Shown piece after piece: positions 44,641 through 58,689 of a stretch of 60,000 nucleotides of DNA. The notes below the pieces were generated by a model. The model saw nothing but the letters and a program-made list of their open reading frames with translations. It searched no databases and was not told the DNA's origin. The stretch's first letter is position 1. Each line of letters begins with the position of its first letter. This stretch comes from Liolophura sinensis. Its lineage: Eukaryota; Mollusca; Polyplacophora; Chitonida; Chitonidae. The DNA is taken from the NCBI RefSeq assembly GCF_032854445.1, contig NC_088302.1:746001-806000 (forward strand), read 5' to 3'. The position numbers and the translations under genes were made by a program.

Positions 44641-46815
44641 TGAACATGTAACACCAAGGTCCAGATGGACAAGCAGCTTTTTCACAGAGCTGGCAATGAG
44701 TACAAGTCACTCAAGTTACATTTTCATAAAAACATCTCAAGCAACCCTTCCTTAATCAAAGACAAAAAGTTATCAGGGGTGAGATGTTTATTAGCTGATT
44801 AACTGTAAGATGAGCCAAACTCCCCTGTCTAGTCAGTCAATTATTTCCTGAAGCCTTAAAAGATTAACGCCCTTACAAGGTCAGGGTGTGGGTGTTGGAA
44901 AGAGTACTTAGCTTAAATGAAACAGAACATCGAAAGGCTGGGGGGGGGGGGGGGGGATAGGGTGAGAGTAACAAACCCAGCCCCTTCCCAGAGCTGCCTA
45001 GTCTGAGCAGTCAGGGGAAGGTTCCCTGGTATGCCAGGGATCTGGGTCACACAGATAGCTGGGGCATTCTGGAAAACTGCCCAGCCCACAAAACTCCAGA
45101 TGGTAAAAGCTACAGGCATTCTGACCTGACAAAGGTTTGCCTTACATAACTGGTAGGGAAACATCCCTATCATGTAGATAAGGACAGGGCAGTTTGAATG
45201 AAGCCTAGTCTGGTAACTGCCTGCCTGTGCTTAACTCACTATGAGTTTAGGTCAGCAAACCACAATACACACACTTCAATATCACACAGGACAGGTGTAT
45301 GCATCTGAAGAGATTTTCTGTCAAAGTTTGGATTAATCTAAATTCTATTAAATAATCTAAGATGATGATGATGATAAGCTTAATTTTTGTGAGGGTATAG
45401 AGTTGAGAAGTGTATGTTCTGTCAGGTCTGTCAAACCTGTTCTGGCTCCTTTCAGGCATTCATAAATTAATTCATACAATTAATGATAATTATATAAATC
45501 AAACTGTAAAAAGTAATACATCTGAAAACTAACCCTTTTGGCATATGAAAGAGCAACTTGCAATGGAATTTATGCAGCTTTTTAATTTGATTTTGGAAAC
45601 AAAACTGCAATGGTTGGATTGGCTAATTTCAGGGCTTCACAAAATGTATAATTTTATCAGTCAACACAGAAAAATGCCTTCACAATATACTTGAGGAAAC
45701 ACCTTGGAATCATCTGAAAAGGTTGAAGAATTACAGAACATATACTAATAAATTCACAGTATCAGTATTCTGAATACCAATATATATAACCATGGTAACG
45801 CAAACACAGCGCATATAAAGTACACATGATCTGCGCAAAAAGGGGTAAGGTTGAGAATGTCCCCAAAGTCTAATTCACAGGCAGGTCTTGTTCCTGACAA
45901 CAGAACTGTCACATATACAAATCTACTTCAACATCTCTGACAAGTTATTAACTAATGTGTTCCATTTTGCACTACTTCTAGATCAATAAAATACTGTTAC
46001 AGCTGGTAGCGAGTCTGCTATCAAAGTTAATCTCTGCCTCAATTCTAGATAAACCAGTCAGGAATGTCCTCCAGGTATGGACAGACAACTGTTCGTTCGG
46101 GAAGGGGGAGGGGGGTGCTACTGTAGTTGTGGATGCCAGGAGTACTTGCTCATACTCTGCACATGGACAGCCATCATCAAATTATCAGGCTGATCAGCGG
46201 TATTTGCACTTGGTCTTGTGACTGGACGTTAATCCAGATTCGTAACCCAGAGTTTCAGGTTATCAGAGGAAACTGGCAATTAGTGGCACAAGCTTCCAAT
46301 AAGGAATGGCATGATTAATGGTTAAATTATCAAAGATCATGTATATGGCGGTGAAATCATGAGTTTCGGTTTATTACCAGAATTACCCCCTGTACTTTAT
46401 GGGTAAGCAGAATGGGGCATAACAAATACATAGCTCAGTCTATCTCCTTATTATTTTGTTCGTAAATGTAGTCACTGTAAATAAGAATTTTTGATTTTTC
46501 GAAAAGAAAAGAATGAATTTGTAAGCACACTTGAGAATTCAGACATAAAAGAGAACATAAATCTCTGCCAGCTGATTAGCTGGGGGAGGAACATGGTATA
46601 TAGGTAAAATGCCATCTCTGCCAAACCCTGGAATTGTTCACAATACATGCAGCATTTAGATACCGAGTGGAATATAAGAAAAATATTTTGATCTTGCAGC
46701 CTACATGCTGTTTTTACACAAGGAAATGTTGTGGAAATTTTGATGTGAACAAAGTGATATTATTCTCTTAATTGTGATGTTTCGTTCTAATCTTAACCAT
46801 ACTAATCACTAACCC
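44641..46815. other. Unique sequence
   Basis: Poly-G at about 44941-44956. The stretch 44980-45170 is GC-rich and complex; the rest is AT-rich. No exon or repeat recognised. Confidence 0.35.
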
Positions 46816-47040
46816 AGCCAATACATGTCCAAAGCCCCAGCCAATACAACTGCATGTTCACAGCTCAGCCCATACAACTGCATGTCCAAAGCCCCAGCCA
46901 ATACAACTGCATGTTCACAGCTCAGCCCATACAACTGCATGTCCAAAGCCCCAGCCAATACATGTCCAAAGCCCCAGCCAATACAACTGCATGTTCACAG
47001 CTCAGCCCATACAACTGCATGTCCAACACCCAGCTAATAT
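46816..47040 (+). repeat. 57-bp minisatellite (about 4 units)
   Basis: Units CATGTCCAAAGCCCCAGCCA plus ATACAACTGCATGTTCACAG plus CTCAGCCCATACAACTG, one unit truncated. Confidence 0.9.
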
Positions 47041-47512
47041 AAAGGCTGCATGTATGTGCCAGTCGAGAAGACTTGTAAACTGAACTAGTCAACCATTTCA
47101 TTCCTGGCAGGGCTGTATGGCACCTCTGGACTGAGCCAAGGTGATCAACACACACTGTTACAAGCCCTCATAAATCATCCTCAGCCTCCTTGTCTACATA
47201 GACTGTATTCCTGAGGGTACATCACATATATGCCTCTTTTGTATGTGTAATTGTATACCCATGTCATTACATAGCCCTGAGAGCTGAGGAGACAGCCAGA
47301 CACACACAGAGTGTAAAAACTCATATCATTTGTCTAGACGGGTGCACATTAAGTCATCAAAATTAAGCATTAACATGTTTTGCTGTTTTTTTTATTTTAT
47401 CTATTTCACACATCTTTTGTATACGCTAGATTAACTTGTGCATTATCCGACATTAAGTCGCCCACAATCAAGCCTATGGTTATCAGGAGTCTTATCTTCA
47501 TGACCAGGGAAT
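47041..47512. other. Unique sequence
   Basis: Nothing recognised. Confidence 0.35.
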
Positions 47513-47626
47513 TTGATTTATTCATTTTATATGATTGGTGTTTTACACCAGGTCCAAGAATATTTCACTAACATGACAGCCTTATGGTAGGAGGAAACTG
47601 GGAAGAGCCCCTGGAGATCCCCTCAA
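47513..47626 (-). mobile_element. SINE 3'-end fragment, inverted
   Basis: GATTGGTGTTTTACACC...CAAGAATATTTCACTAA and TATGGTAGGAGGAAACTGGG are the reverse complement of the 36.2-kb SINE 3' half. Confidence 0.65.
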
Positions 47627-47726
47627 AATTAAAGGCAATACTGTCATAACTGTTGAACAGAATGTCTGCCCATATCATCATTATTGTTAAACACAACGAT
47701 TTCCCACAGTCATTATTCTTATTCGA

Positions 47727-47995
47727 GAAAGACCTTCGATACTGTCATTAAACAGAAAGACCTCTGATACTGTCATTAAACAGAAAGACCTCTGATACTG
47801 TCATTAAACAGAAAGACCTCTGATATTGTCACTAAACAGAAAGACCTCTGATACTGTCATTAAACAGAAAGACCTCTGATACTGTCATTACACAGAAAGA
47901 CCTCTGATACTGTCATTACACAGAAAGACCTCTGATACTGTCATTAAACAGAAAGACCTCTGATACTGCCATTAAACAGACAGACCTCTCATTCC
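47727..47995 (+). repeat. 28-bp minisatellite (9 units)
   Basis: Units GAAAGACCTCTGATACTGTC plus ATTAAACA. Confidence 0.95.
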
Positions 47996-48099
47996 ATCAT
48001 TACTGCTACACAGAAAGATTTTCATGTTAATATAACTGTTAAACACAGACTTAATTCCCATGCTATCTTTATCATTTCCCATGTTGTCAATATTGTTAA

Positions 48100-48938
48100 A
48101 CAGCAAGACTTGACATATTGTCATTATTGTTACACACAAAGACTTAACATGTTGTCATTATTGTTACACACAAAGACTTGACATGTTGTCATTACTGTTA
48201 CACACAAAGACTTGCCATGTTGTCATTATTGTTACACACAAAGACTTGACATGTTGTCATTACTGTTACACACAAAGACTTGCCATGTTGTCATTATTGT
48301 TACACATAAAGACTTGACATGTTGTCATTACTATTACACACAAAGACTTCCCATGTTGCCATTACTGTTACACACAAAGACTTCCCATGTTGTCATTATT
48401 GTTACACATAAAGACTTCCCATGTTGTCATTATTGTTACACACAAAGACTTGCCATGTTGTCATTATTGTTACGCACAAAGACTTGCCATGTTGTCATTA
48501 TTGTTACACACAAAGACTTAACATGTTGTCATTATTGTTACACACAAAGACTTGACATGTTGTCATTACTGTTACACACAAAGACTTGCCATGTTGTCAT
48601 TATTGTTACACACAAAGACTTGACATGTTGTCATTATTGTTACACACAAAGACTTGACATGTTGTCATTATTGTTACACACAAAGACTTCCCATGTTGTC
48701 ATTATTGTTACACACAAAGACTTCCCATGTTGTCATTATTGTTACACACAAAAACTTCCCATGTTGTCATTACTATTACACACAAAGACTTCCCATGCTG
48801 TCATTATTGTTACACACAAAGATTTCCCATGTTGTCATTACTATTACACACAAAGACTTCCCATGTTGTCATTATTGTTACACACAAAGACTTCCCATGT
48901 TGTCATTATTGTTACACACAAAGACTTCCCATGTGGCT
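48100..48938 (+). repeat. 34-bp minisatellite (about 25 units)
   Basis: Units GACTTGCCATGTTGTCATTA plus TTGTTACACACAAA; a 259-codon open frame across it is a repeat artefact. It shares a GTTACACA...GAC phrase with diverged flanking copies from about 48000. Confidence 0.95.
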
Positions 48939-50165
48939 TATGCAAATTGTTTATGCAAATTTCTGCCTTCATTCAACAGTTGATAAAGTAAGCAGGCTCC
49001 ACAAACGCGCTGAGTTACAGCTGCTGTGCACACTTCATGCGTTCTGACATATCTCACAGTGGAATCTGATTGATTGATTGATTGACAAGAAAATCTATGA
49101 GTCTCAGGGTTAGGGTGGTAAATCTGTGCAGTGTTCAGTGACTCTATAGCTCTGTTTTTGTATGACTTGTAAGAGTTACAAGTGCTTCCCTCATGTACTT
49201 CTGAGTATATCACTCTTCACACCCCAAGAGACAACATGACCAGCCTGCTCAGGTTTCTCAGCACCTGCATGGAGTATGGCTGTCAGAATCAACTCACAGC
49301 CAGGAGTTGCTCTGGCACACTTCACTGTTACATAGAGATTTACCGGAAGGGGGAGGGGGGGGGCAATCACAGTCTACTCATGTAGAATTTACTCCGAATG
49401 GTGAGTAACAAGAAAACAAGTAATGTACAAACTGACAGTTGGACTTAGCCCTCATACGTGTACATGTTGTACTGATAATATGTACACATCTAAGATGACT
49501 GACAGCTGAAGCTGAAACACTGATCGTCCATCTCATCACATCTAATCTTGTAAACTCCTGACAATTCCCAAGATACATCCCACACTCAAAGTCGATGACT
49601 TAATACATTTATACCAAGAATTAGTAACTCAGCAAAATAGAATGCATGGACCCAAAACTTGAAGATGAATTCTAGGATTCCTGAAGAGATTCTAGAATCT
49701 GAATGCCTGCTATACTACAGTGATGATAAATGGAAGAACATCTGTACATGTGCATGATCAATACAGCCCTATCCCAGATGACAGTACACCTGAGCAATTA
49801 AACTCCTTCCTCCTCCCCATGAAGTGTAATAAATATCATACCCAAATGAAAAAGTCCAAACACTCCTCTGATAGCAGTACTTGGCAGGGAATTCATCAAT
49901 CCTTCAGACACGCAATCTGACATCATCAAATGACAGACAAGTGCGCCCCACAATTTCATTTCAACCTTGATGTAAAAAGTCTTTAGGTTTTAATAACCAA
50001 CATTTTGAAGCAGGTGTAAATTGTTATGACACATGTGAACAGGGGTTTTGTCCAGTTCGGAGAATGAGTAATCTGTAGATGTATGACAGTAGTGCTGGGA
50101 AGCAGATGGTGATATGTAAAGCTCTATATATTGGCTTTTTTCTTTTCTTAATGCCAGATGTGACC
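48939..50165. other. Unique sequence
   Basis: Includes a short (TTGA)n tract at about 49068-49085 and a G-run near 49345. No gene recognised. Confidence 0.35.
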
Positions 50166-50167
50166 AT

Positions 50168-52512
50168 GACAATGTCAGCAGTTCCTGTCAAGTTGTTTAT
50201 TACAGAGAATCCTTAGGCTAATGTCAGCAGTTCCTGTCAAGTTGTGTCATACAGAGAATCCTTACGCTCATGTCAGCAGTTCCTGTCAAGTTGTATCATA
50301 CAGAGAATCCTTAGGCTAATGTCAGCAGTTCCTGTCAAGCTGTGTCATACAGAGAATCCTTACGCTCATGTCAGCAGTTCCCGTCAAGTTGTGTCATACA
50401 GAGAATCCTTACGCTAATGTCAGCAGTTCCCGTGAAGTTGTATCATACAGAGAATCCTTAGGCTCATGTCAGCAGTTCCTGTCAAGTTGTATCATACAGA
50501 GAATCCTTACGCTCATGTCAGCAGTTCCCGTGAAGTTGTATCATACAGAGAATCCTTAGGCTAACGTCAGCAGTTCCTGTCAAGTTGTATCATACAGAGA
50601 ATCCTTAGGCTAATGTCAGCAGTTCCTGTCAAGTTGTGTCATACAGAGAATCCTTACGCTCATGTCAGCAGTTCCTGTCAAGTTGTATCATACAGAGAAT
50701 CCTTAGGCTCATGTCAGCAGTTCCCGTCAAGTTGTGTCATACAGAGAATCCTTAGGCTCATGTCAGCAGTTCCTGTCAAGTTGTATCATACAGAGAATCC
50801 TTACGCTCATGTCAGCAGTTCCTGTCAAGTTGTGTCATACAGAGAATCCTTAGGCTAATGTCAGCAGTTCCTGTCAAGTTGTGTCATACAGAGAATCCTT
50901 AGGCTCATGTCAGCAGTTCCTGTCAAGTTGTATCATACAGAGAATCCTTAGGCTCATGTCAGCAGTTCTCGTGAAGTTGTGTCATACAGAGAATCCTTAG
51001 GCTAATGTCAGCAGTTCCTGTCAAGTTGTATCATACAGAGAATCCTTACGCTCATGTCAGCAGTTCCCGTCAAGTTGTATCATACAGAGAATCCTTACGC
51101 TCATGTCAGCAGTTCCTGTCAAGTTGTATCATACAGAGAATCCTTACGCTCATGTCAGCAGTTCCCGTCAAGTTGTGTCATACAGAGAATCCTTAGGCTA
51201 ATGTCAGCAGTTCCTGTCAAGTTGTATCATACAGAGAATCCTTAGGCTCATGTCAGCAGTTCCTGTCAAGTTGTATCATACAGAGAATCCTTAGGCTCAT
51301 GTCAGCAGTTCCTGTCAAGTTGTGTCATACAGAGAATCCTTACGCTCATGTCAGCAGTTCCTGTCAAGTTGTATCATACAGAGAATCCTTACGCTCATGT
51401 CAGCAGTTCCCGTGAAGTTGTATCATACAGAGAATCCTTAGGCTAACGTCAGCAGTTCCTGTCAAGTTGTGTCATACAGAGAATCCTTACGCTCATGTCA
51501 GCAGTTCCTGTCAAGTTGTATCATACAGAGAATCCTTACGCTCATGTCAGCAGTTCCTGTCAAGTTGTATCATACAGAGAATCCTTAGGCTCATATCAGC
51601 AGTTCCTGTCAAGTTGTATCATACAGAGAATCCTTACGCTAATGTCAGCAGTTCCTCTCAAGTTGTGTCATACAGAGAATCCTTACGCTAATGTCAGCAG
51701 TTCCCGTCAAGTTGTGTCATACAGAGAATCCTTAGGCTAACGTCAGCAGTTCCTGTCAAGTTGTTTATTACAGAGAATCCTTAGGCTAATGTCAGCAGTT
51801 CCTCTCAAGTTGTATCATACAGAGAATCCTTAGGCTAATGTCAGCAGTTCCTGTCAAGTTGTATCATACAGAGAATCCTTAGGCTAACGTCAGCAGTTCC
51901 TGTCAAGTTGTATCATACAGAGAATCCTTAGGCTCATGTCAGCAGTTCCCGTCAAGTTGTGTCATACAGAGAATCCTTAGGCTAACATCAGCAGTTCCTG
52001 TCAAGTTGTGTCATACAGAGAATCCTTAGGCTAACGTCAGCAGTTCCCGTGAAGTTGTATCATACAGAGAATCCTTAGGCTCATGTCAGCAGTTCCTGTC
52101 AAGTTGTATCATACAGAGAATCCTTACGCTCATGTCAGCAGTTCCCGTGAAGTTGTATCATACAGAGAATCCTTAGGCTAACGTCAGCAGTTCCTGTCAA
52201 GTTGTATCATACAGAGAATCCTTAGGCTCATGTCAGCAGTTCCCGTGAAGTTGTGTCATACAGAGAATCCTTAGGCTAACATCAGCAGTTCCTGTCAAGT
52301 TGTGTCATACAGAGAATCCTTAGGCTAACGTCAGCAGTTCCCGTCAAGTTGTATCATACAGAGAATCCTTAGGCTCATGTCAGCAGTTCTCGTGAAGTTG
52401 TGTCATACAGAGAATCCTTAGGCTAACGTCAGCAGTTCCCGTCAAGTTGTATCATACAGAGAATCTTTAGGCTAATGTCAGCAGTTCCCGTGAAGTTGTA
52501 TCATACAGTGAA
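50168..52512 (+). repeat. 49-bp minisatellite (about 48 units)
   Basis: Units AATGTCAGCAGTTCCTGTCA plus AGTTGTATCATACAGAGAAT plus CCTTAGGCT. Variable positions (GTG/GTA, TAGG/TACG, AATG/CATG/AACG, CCTG/CCCG) are shuffled among units. Confidence 0.95.
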
Positions 52513-53136
52513 TTCAAAAATCACAGTAGCCACTGTCTATGACTGCAGGTAGTGGTACATGAGCTTTTGCGGTAATCTTCAGTTTTTAAAAACTAACACG
52601 TCCTGGAGAGGGTCGCGCACATAAACTACTTTGCAGGTCTGGTTTCGATTTTGACTGGATTGTTTGCTTTAAATCTAGCATGTACGCTGTAGCTTCCGGG
52701 AATTTAGGCGTACACACAAAATGGTAAATGTATGTGACATTTACCGTCATAAATGAATAAATAATAAATGAAAGCAAGGTTCCAAACATAATTAAAATTA
52801 TTCAATGCATAATCATAACATATAAATCCAAACCAAACAATGAAGAAAACATAACGAAAGGAGGCTAATATTTGATCACTGAATACACAGCACAGTGACA
52901 TGTGGTACCTGGGTGAAATTACTTCCATCAATTTCTTCACAATTTTTCTCTGCCTCTATAATGGGTCTCTGGCCATTCTCACCAATAGACCCATAATGAA
53001 AAATAAATAAGACGGTTAGACGTACAAACGTATCTAAGCATTTAAGCCTCCTGTGTAAAAAGTTCAGAGGTATTGTAAATTAATTACGTAGCATCCAAAC
53101 AATTTTCAGTCTTGCAGCCACGTTTAAATTTCAAAC
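52513..53136. other. Unique AT-rich sequence
   Basis: No gene or repeat recognised. Confidence 0.35.
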
Positions 53137-53602
53137 GCACTACAGTGAGCACCAGAATGTAAGCAGACAGGCCAATCTGCCACACTTATCACCTGCACTA
53201 CAGTGAGCACCAGAATGTAAGCAGACAGGCCAATCTGCCACACTTATCACCTGCACTACAGTGAGCACCAGAATGTAAGCAGACAGGCCAATCTGCCACA
53301 CTTATCACCTGCACTACAGTGAGCACCAGAATGTAAGCAGACAGGCCAATCTGCCACACTTATCACCTGCACTACAGTGAGCACCAGAATGTAAGCAGAC
53401 AGGCCAATCTGCCACACTTATCACCTGCACTACAGTGAGCACCAGAATGTAAGCAGACAGGCCAATCTGCCACACTTATCACCTGCACTACAGTGAGCAC
53501 CAGAATGTAAGCAGACAGGCCAATCTGCCACACTTATCACCTGCACTACAGTGAGCACCAGAATGTAAGCAGACAGGCCAATCTGCCACACTTATCACCT
53601 GC
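53137..53602 (+). repeat. 58-bp minisatellite, 8 apparently identical units
   Basis: Units CACTACAGTGAGCACCAGAA plus TGTAAGCAGACAGGCCAATC plus TGCCACACTTATCACCTG with no mismatch that I could find. Confidence 0.95.
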
Positions 53603-54655
53603 TAAGTCGATGCTGATATGGTGTGGATGTGTTCTGAAATGTTTTGATATGTCAAACCAATCCATGGGCATATCGTTCAGTTTCCAATTCTCATGTGTCT
53701 AAACCATCTGCCACAGCTCTAGACCAGCGGATATTTGTCATCAGAAACTTTCAGCTGAGCCCTGTATTAACTTATGTCTGCTTTAAACCAAACTGTCATA
53801 GGCTTTGTATTAAGATGAGAGCCAAGAATTAAGATGAGAGCTAAGAATTAAGATTTATCCTGACTTAAAGCTTTTTCACAGTTTTGAGTAATTGCCACAC
53901 AACAAGTACATGGGCCCAGTGCAGACTGCACATTTTAGCTAGATTATGATAAATATTTATAAACTCTAATGGTATAGCATGTTTGGGTTGAAGGACAGTG
54001 TGTTTCTGTCTTTCCTCTCTGTCATACTGCCTGTTTTAAAGCAGTTTCAACAAGGAACTTTGGTTTTAAGGTCAGTGCCAGTGCCAGTCAAAGGTCATAG
54101 CTACATGGCTCCATTGTCCACAATGTAGAGGACAAACAGGTCAGTTTCCGCCAGCCACCTCCAGATGGTGTGGAATTAAGTGTGGACAAACTGAAAGCTC
54201 ATTGTTAAGTAGCAGTTGAGCTGTGGCAGATTTTAGGGCCTGTTTACCACCCTGTCTCCAAACAAGCAGACATCTGTATTTGCTACAGTCCCAACAATCA
54301 TACACAGCCACAAACCAAATGTGAGGGGTTCCCACAATTACTGAGTTCTTCACAGCGCCACAGAAACATCTTCAGTAGTACCACATGTAAATATTTAGTT
54401 ATCCCCATAATAAATAGAGTCTAATATCAAATGTCATGAAGCCTTAAAAAATCTGCCTTTATGTATTTCTGATGTTGTGAAACTGAACATTATATAAACA
54501 AATTCACCTTTCAACAGAAGCCCATGATAATTAAAGGCTGTATGTCTGGGCACATGTAATCCGTATGTGCTGTATAGCTGCCTACACATCCAGGCTGAGA
54601 AACACTGACAGGGTAATCAGAGTTACCTATGTGCCTCTAGGACAGAACCAGATAG
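53603..54655. other. Unique sequence
   Basis: A small AAGAATTAAGATGAGAGC triplication at 53818-53852; otherwise nothing recognised. Confidence 0.35.
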
Positions 54656-55860
54656 ATTCGTGTCACTGCATCACTACAATGGCATGTAGCAGTGATACCA
54701 TGGTAAAGATTCCTGTCAGAGCATCAGTACAATGGCATGTACCAGTGATACCATGGTAAAGATTTCTGTCAGAGCATCAGTACACTGGTATGTGCCAGTG
54801 ATACCATGGTAAAGACTCCTGTCAGAGCATCAGTACAATGGCATGTACCAGTGATACCATGGTAAAGATTCTTGTCAGAGCATCACTACACTGGTATGTG
54901 CCTGTGACACCAAGGTAAAGATTCCTGTCAGAGCATCAGTACACTGGTATGTGCCAGTGATACCATGGTAAAGATTCCTGTCTGAGCATCACTACACTGG
55001 TATGTACCAGTAATACCATGGTAAAGATTCCTGTCAGAGCATCAGTACAATGGCATGTTCCAGCGTTAACATGGTAAAGACTCCTGTCAGAGCATCAGTA
55101 TAATGGTAAGTACCAGTGACACCATGGTAAAGACTCCTGTCAGAGCATCACTACATTGGCATGTACCAGTGATACCATGGTAAAGACTCCTGTCAAAGCA
55201 TTGGTACATTGGCATGTTCCAGGGTTACCATGTCAAAGATTTCTGGCAGAGCATCAGTACACTGGAATGTAAGGGTGATACCATGGTAAAGATTCCTGTC
55301 AGAGCATCAGTACACTGGTATGTACCAGTGATACCATGGTAAAGATTCCTGTCACAGCATCGCTACACTGGCATGTTCCAGGGTTACCATGGTAAAGATT
55401 ATGTCAGAGCATCAGTACAATGGCATGTTCCAGGGTTACCATGGTAAAGATTATGTCAGAGCATCAGTACACTGGAATGTGGCAGTGATACCATGGTAAA
55501 GACTCCTGTCAGAGCATCACTACATTGGCATGTACCAGTGATACCATGGTAAAGATTCCTGTCACAGCATCGGTACACTGGCATGTTCCAGAGTTACCAT
55601 GACAAAGGTTCCTGTCAGAGCATCAGTACACTGGCATGTTCCAGGGTTACCATGACAAAGATTCCTATCAGAGCATCAGTACACTGGTATGTACCTGTGA
55701 TACCATGGCAAAGATTCCTGTCAGAGCATCACTACATTGGTATGTACCAGTGATACCATGGCAAAGATTCCTGTCACAGCATCAGTACACTGGCATGTTC
55801 CAGGATTACCATGGTAAACATTCCTGTCAGAGCATCACTTCACTGGCATGAAGCAGTCTG
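54656..55860 (+). repeat. 53-bp minisatellite (about 22 units)
   Basis: Units GATACCATGGTAAAGATTCC plus TGTCAGAGCATCAGTACACT plus GGCATGTACCAGT; more diverged than most arrays here. Confidence 0.95.
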
Positions 55861-57540
55861 GTTAAATGGATGATTGTTGAATGGAGTATATAGTATCCCC
55901 AGTTATAGGGACATACTGACGATTTAAAAAAAATTGTGGTGTTATTTTAGACATCATCTACATAAACTTCCAGATGTCTACTGACATGCGTATGACACTG
56001 TGTGAACAGTCGGATATTCACTGTTAGCCCGAGTTTCCCTTTGACCATCAACTCACTGAAGTCTCTGTATTTAGAACGAATCTTTTTAGGTGATTACCTC
56101 CCCTTGTTTCCTAGACAATGGGAGATGATGGAACTTGAAATGTCAGACACGGTATTGTGTTGTAATTATGAGGCCTATCATGTGACTTCAGTTCTGTCAT
56201 ACAGATCTTTGGGAATTACGAATACTTTATTAAACTTCACAGATCGCATTTGGTTTACTGTACATATAATTCTCTTTTAATCTATGGTACTTTAAAAAAA
56301 CTCATGTGCGATCCACAAGCGTATGTTGCACTGTGGGAATCTTTGTGCTGCCTCATTTGCACGTTACCTCCTAGGGCGAACAATTTGGAACAGTGACAGA
56401 TTTCCCATTATAATTCTCTTAACTGAAATTTTTCGGAAATATAGGCTCAGAGGGGTTAGTTAGGAGTCAAATGCAAATTATTTCTGTACTGAGATGAGCC
56501 AACTCAAAAATTCTGAATTTCTTTCGGTGGTATGTCTGTTTAGTGTCCATCCAATCTACAAGTGAAGACAGAAGTTATCCAGCCAAGTATCTGCGTGTAG
56601 GGCACTTCCTCATGTCTGACCATCAACATGACTGCATCATCTCCATTGTCTTACAAGTGAAAATCAAAATCTCTACCAAACAAACTAAACTCAAGTGGAT
56701 CTATCATATGCTGGTCAAATGTGCTGCAGCATGCCTGTTTATACATGTACAAAAGAGCACACAGAATGTACAGTATTTGCCAAAAATGTTCCATCTGACA
56801 TGAGCAAAAAGTCTGAAAAGACCTCTTTCAAGAGACGAATTCCATGTTGTAGGATGTCAGACACAGTCTAGCTGATCAAAGTGATCAAAGTGTACTGCAC
56901 TCAAACACGACAGAGAAAGGCGTCTAATGTCACATTGCTGTTTGGGTCATTTGTTTCTGATGATTCGCTAAAGGCTCAGATAACTGTTCTCTGGACTGAA
57001 GAGATCTGGCGATGTCATCAGTGTGGTTAGACGTTTCATCCGCAGTCCAGTCTGGGAGGGTCAAAAGGAGGAGGGAGTGACGTGGACAGAGTCATGAAAA
57101 TTGGTTGGTAAAATCAATACCAGGAAATTAGAGTTCTTGAACAGAACTGAAGCACCAAAACCATTTCTCCTCGGACATTTACTCCGCTTTTTTCACTATG
57201 TACTGTGAAATTGGAGAGCAAGTTTTTCCAGAGCCAATCATCAGGCTGCAATAATGGTTCCTAGACATGGGCATGGAAATTCAGCCTGATGTTTGTCAGA
57301 CGATACTATCCCCCAGCCTGCCAAGTCCTCAAAAGGCCAACTCGCATTTTCTTAGGTGGAAAAACTAATCTGACCTTACAAAACTTGTCAGACATCTCAA
57401 AAACTTTGTCTTAGGAAACAACAGTGAAGTATAGTGTAAGCCATCTCATGTGTCCTGTATGTGAAATAAGCTCTGGTCAGTACTGCTGATAACCTATGGT
57501 TTATGTTAGTAAAGATCAGAGGCTGATACAGTTACATGTA
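55861..57540. other. Unique sequence
   Basis: 1.7 kb with no array; short open frames only, none with recognisable similarity. Confidence 0.35.
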
Positions 57541-57908
57541 ATCACAAATATCATCATATGAAACACAAATATCATCATATGAATCACATATATCATCATA
57601 TGAAACACATATATCAGCATATGAATCACATATATCATTATATGAAACACATATATCAGCATATGAAACACAAATATCAGTGTATGAATCAACATGTTCA
57701 TATGAATCCCAAATATTATCTTATGGATCAACATCATTGAATGAATAACAAACATCACTGTATGAATCACAAACATCATCCTCCATGTGTAAATCACAAA
57801 CATCATCATATAAATCACAAACATTATCATATAAATCACAAACATCATCATATAAATCACAAACATTATCGTATAAATCACAAACACCTTTCTATGAACA
57901 TCATCATC
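57541..57908 (+). repeat. 20/21-bp degenerate minisatellite (about 18 units)
   Basis: Units ATCATCATATGAATCACATAT, with AAATCACAAAC variants to the right. Confidence 0.9.
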
Positions 57909-58261
57909 ATACATGAACAAGTTGCATCTTCTGGGTATTCATGAGAAATACAGGTTGATGTTCAAATGTACAACTGATCTAAGGAAATTTACTAAATACA
58001 CGTATACACAAATACGATTACATGTAAATAATACCATACATTTCCCGTGGTTCCCACATGTTAACGTAGTACACTCTATCTTCACCACATTATTTTGTTT
58101 TGCTGCATATTTTGTCCCATTCATTCATTTCACTCTAAATATTTTTCATTATCTTGAGAACGGGATGGGGCAAATCTTTTTACTGCCAGGAGGTGGCGCT
58201 AGTGTGCAGCAGGACCTTGAGCCCCTGAGAGAAACCCACAACCATCTGCAGGCCTGGGTGA
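57909..58261. other. Unique sequence with a possible SINE scrap
   Basis: GAGAGAAACCCACAACCATCTGCAGGC at about 58227-58253 resembles the reverse complement of the common SINE's central part; too short to be sure. Confidence 0.3.
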
Positions 58262-58522
58262 ATCCCTGACTGATTCATTCTGACTGATTCATCCACCTTA
58301 TGGTGACACCTTTTGCTTGACTCTGACTGATTCATCCACCTTATAGTGACATGTTTTGCTTGATTCTGACTGATTCATCCACCTTATAGTGACACCTTTT
58401 GCTTGATTCTGACTGATTCATCCACCTTATAGTGACACCTTTTGCTTGATTCTGACTGATTCATCCACCTTATAGTGACACCTTTTGCTTGATTCTGACT
58501 GATTCATCCACCTTACAGGGAA
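58262..58522 (+). repeat. 43-bp minisatellite (6 units)
   Basis: Units TTCTGACTGATTCATCCACC plus TTATAGTGACACCTTTTGCT plus TGA. Confidence 0.95.
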
Positions 58523-58689
58523 ACTTAGGATTTTTTTTGCGAAGATGGATCAATTTCTCATCTGAAGTATTATACTGAAGCCTTCAGACACAAGTGAAAG
58601 TGAATGTTTTACATACGAAGCTTTATGACAAATACAGAGCATGAATATACATGTAGCGATAATCTGCAATGAACAATAACTAACTAGAA

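Noticed and set aside
48212-48991. 259-codon histidine/cysteine-rich open frame
   Set aside because: 34-bp array cycling through all three frames; no other coding evidence.
50168-52512. CRISPR-like regular repeats
   Set aside because: Units are contiguous without unique spacers and the genome is eukaryotic; this is a minisatellite, as are the other arrays.
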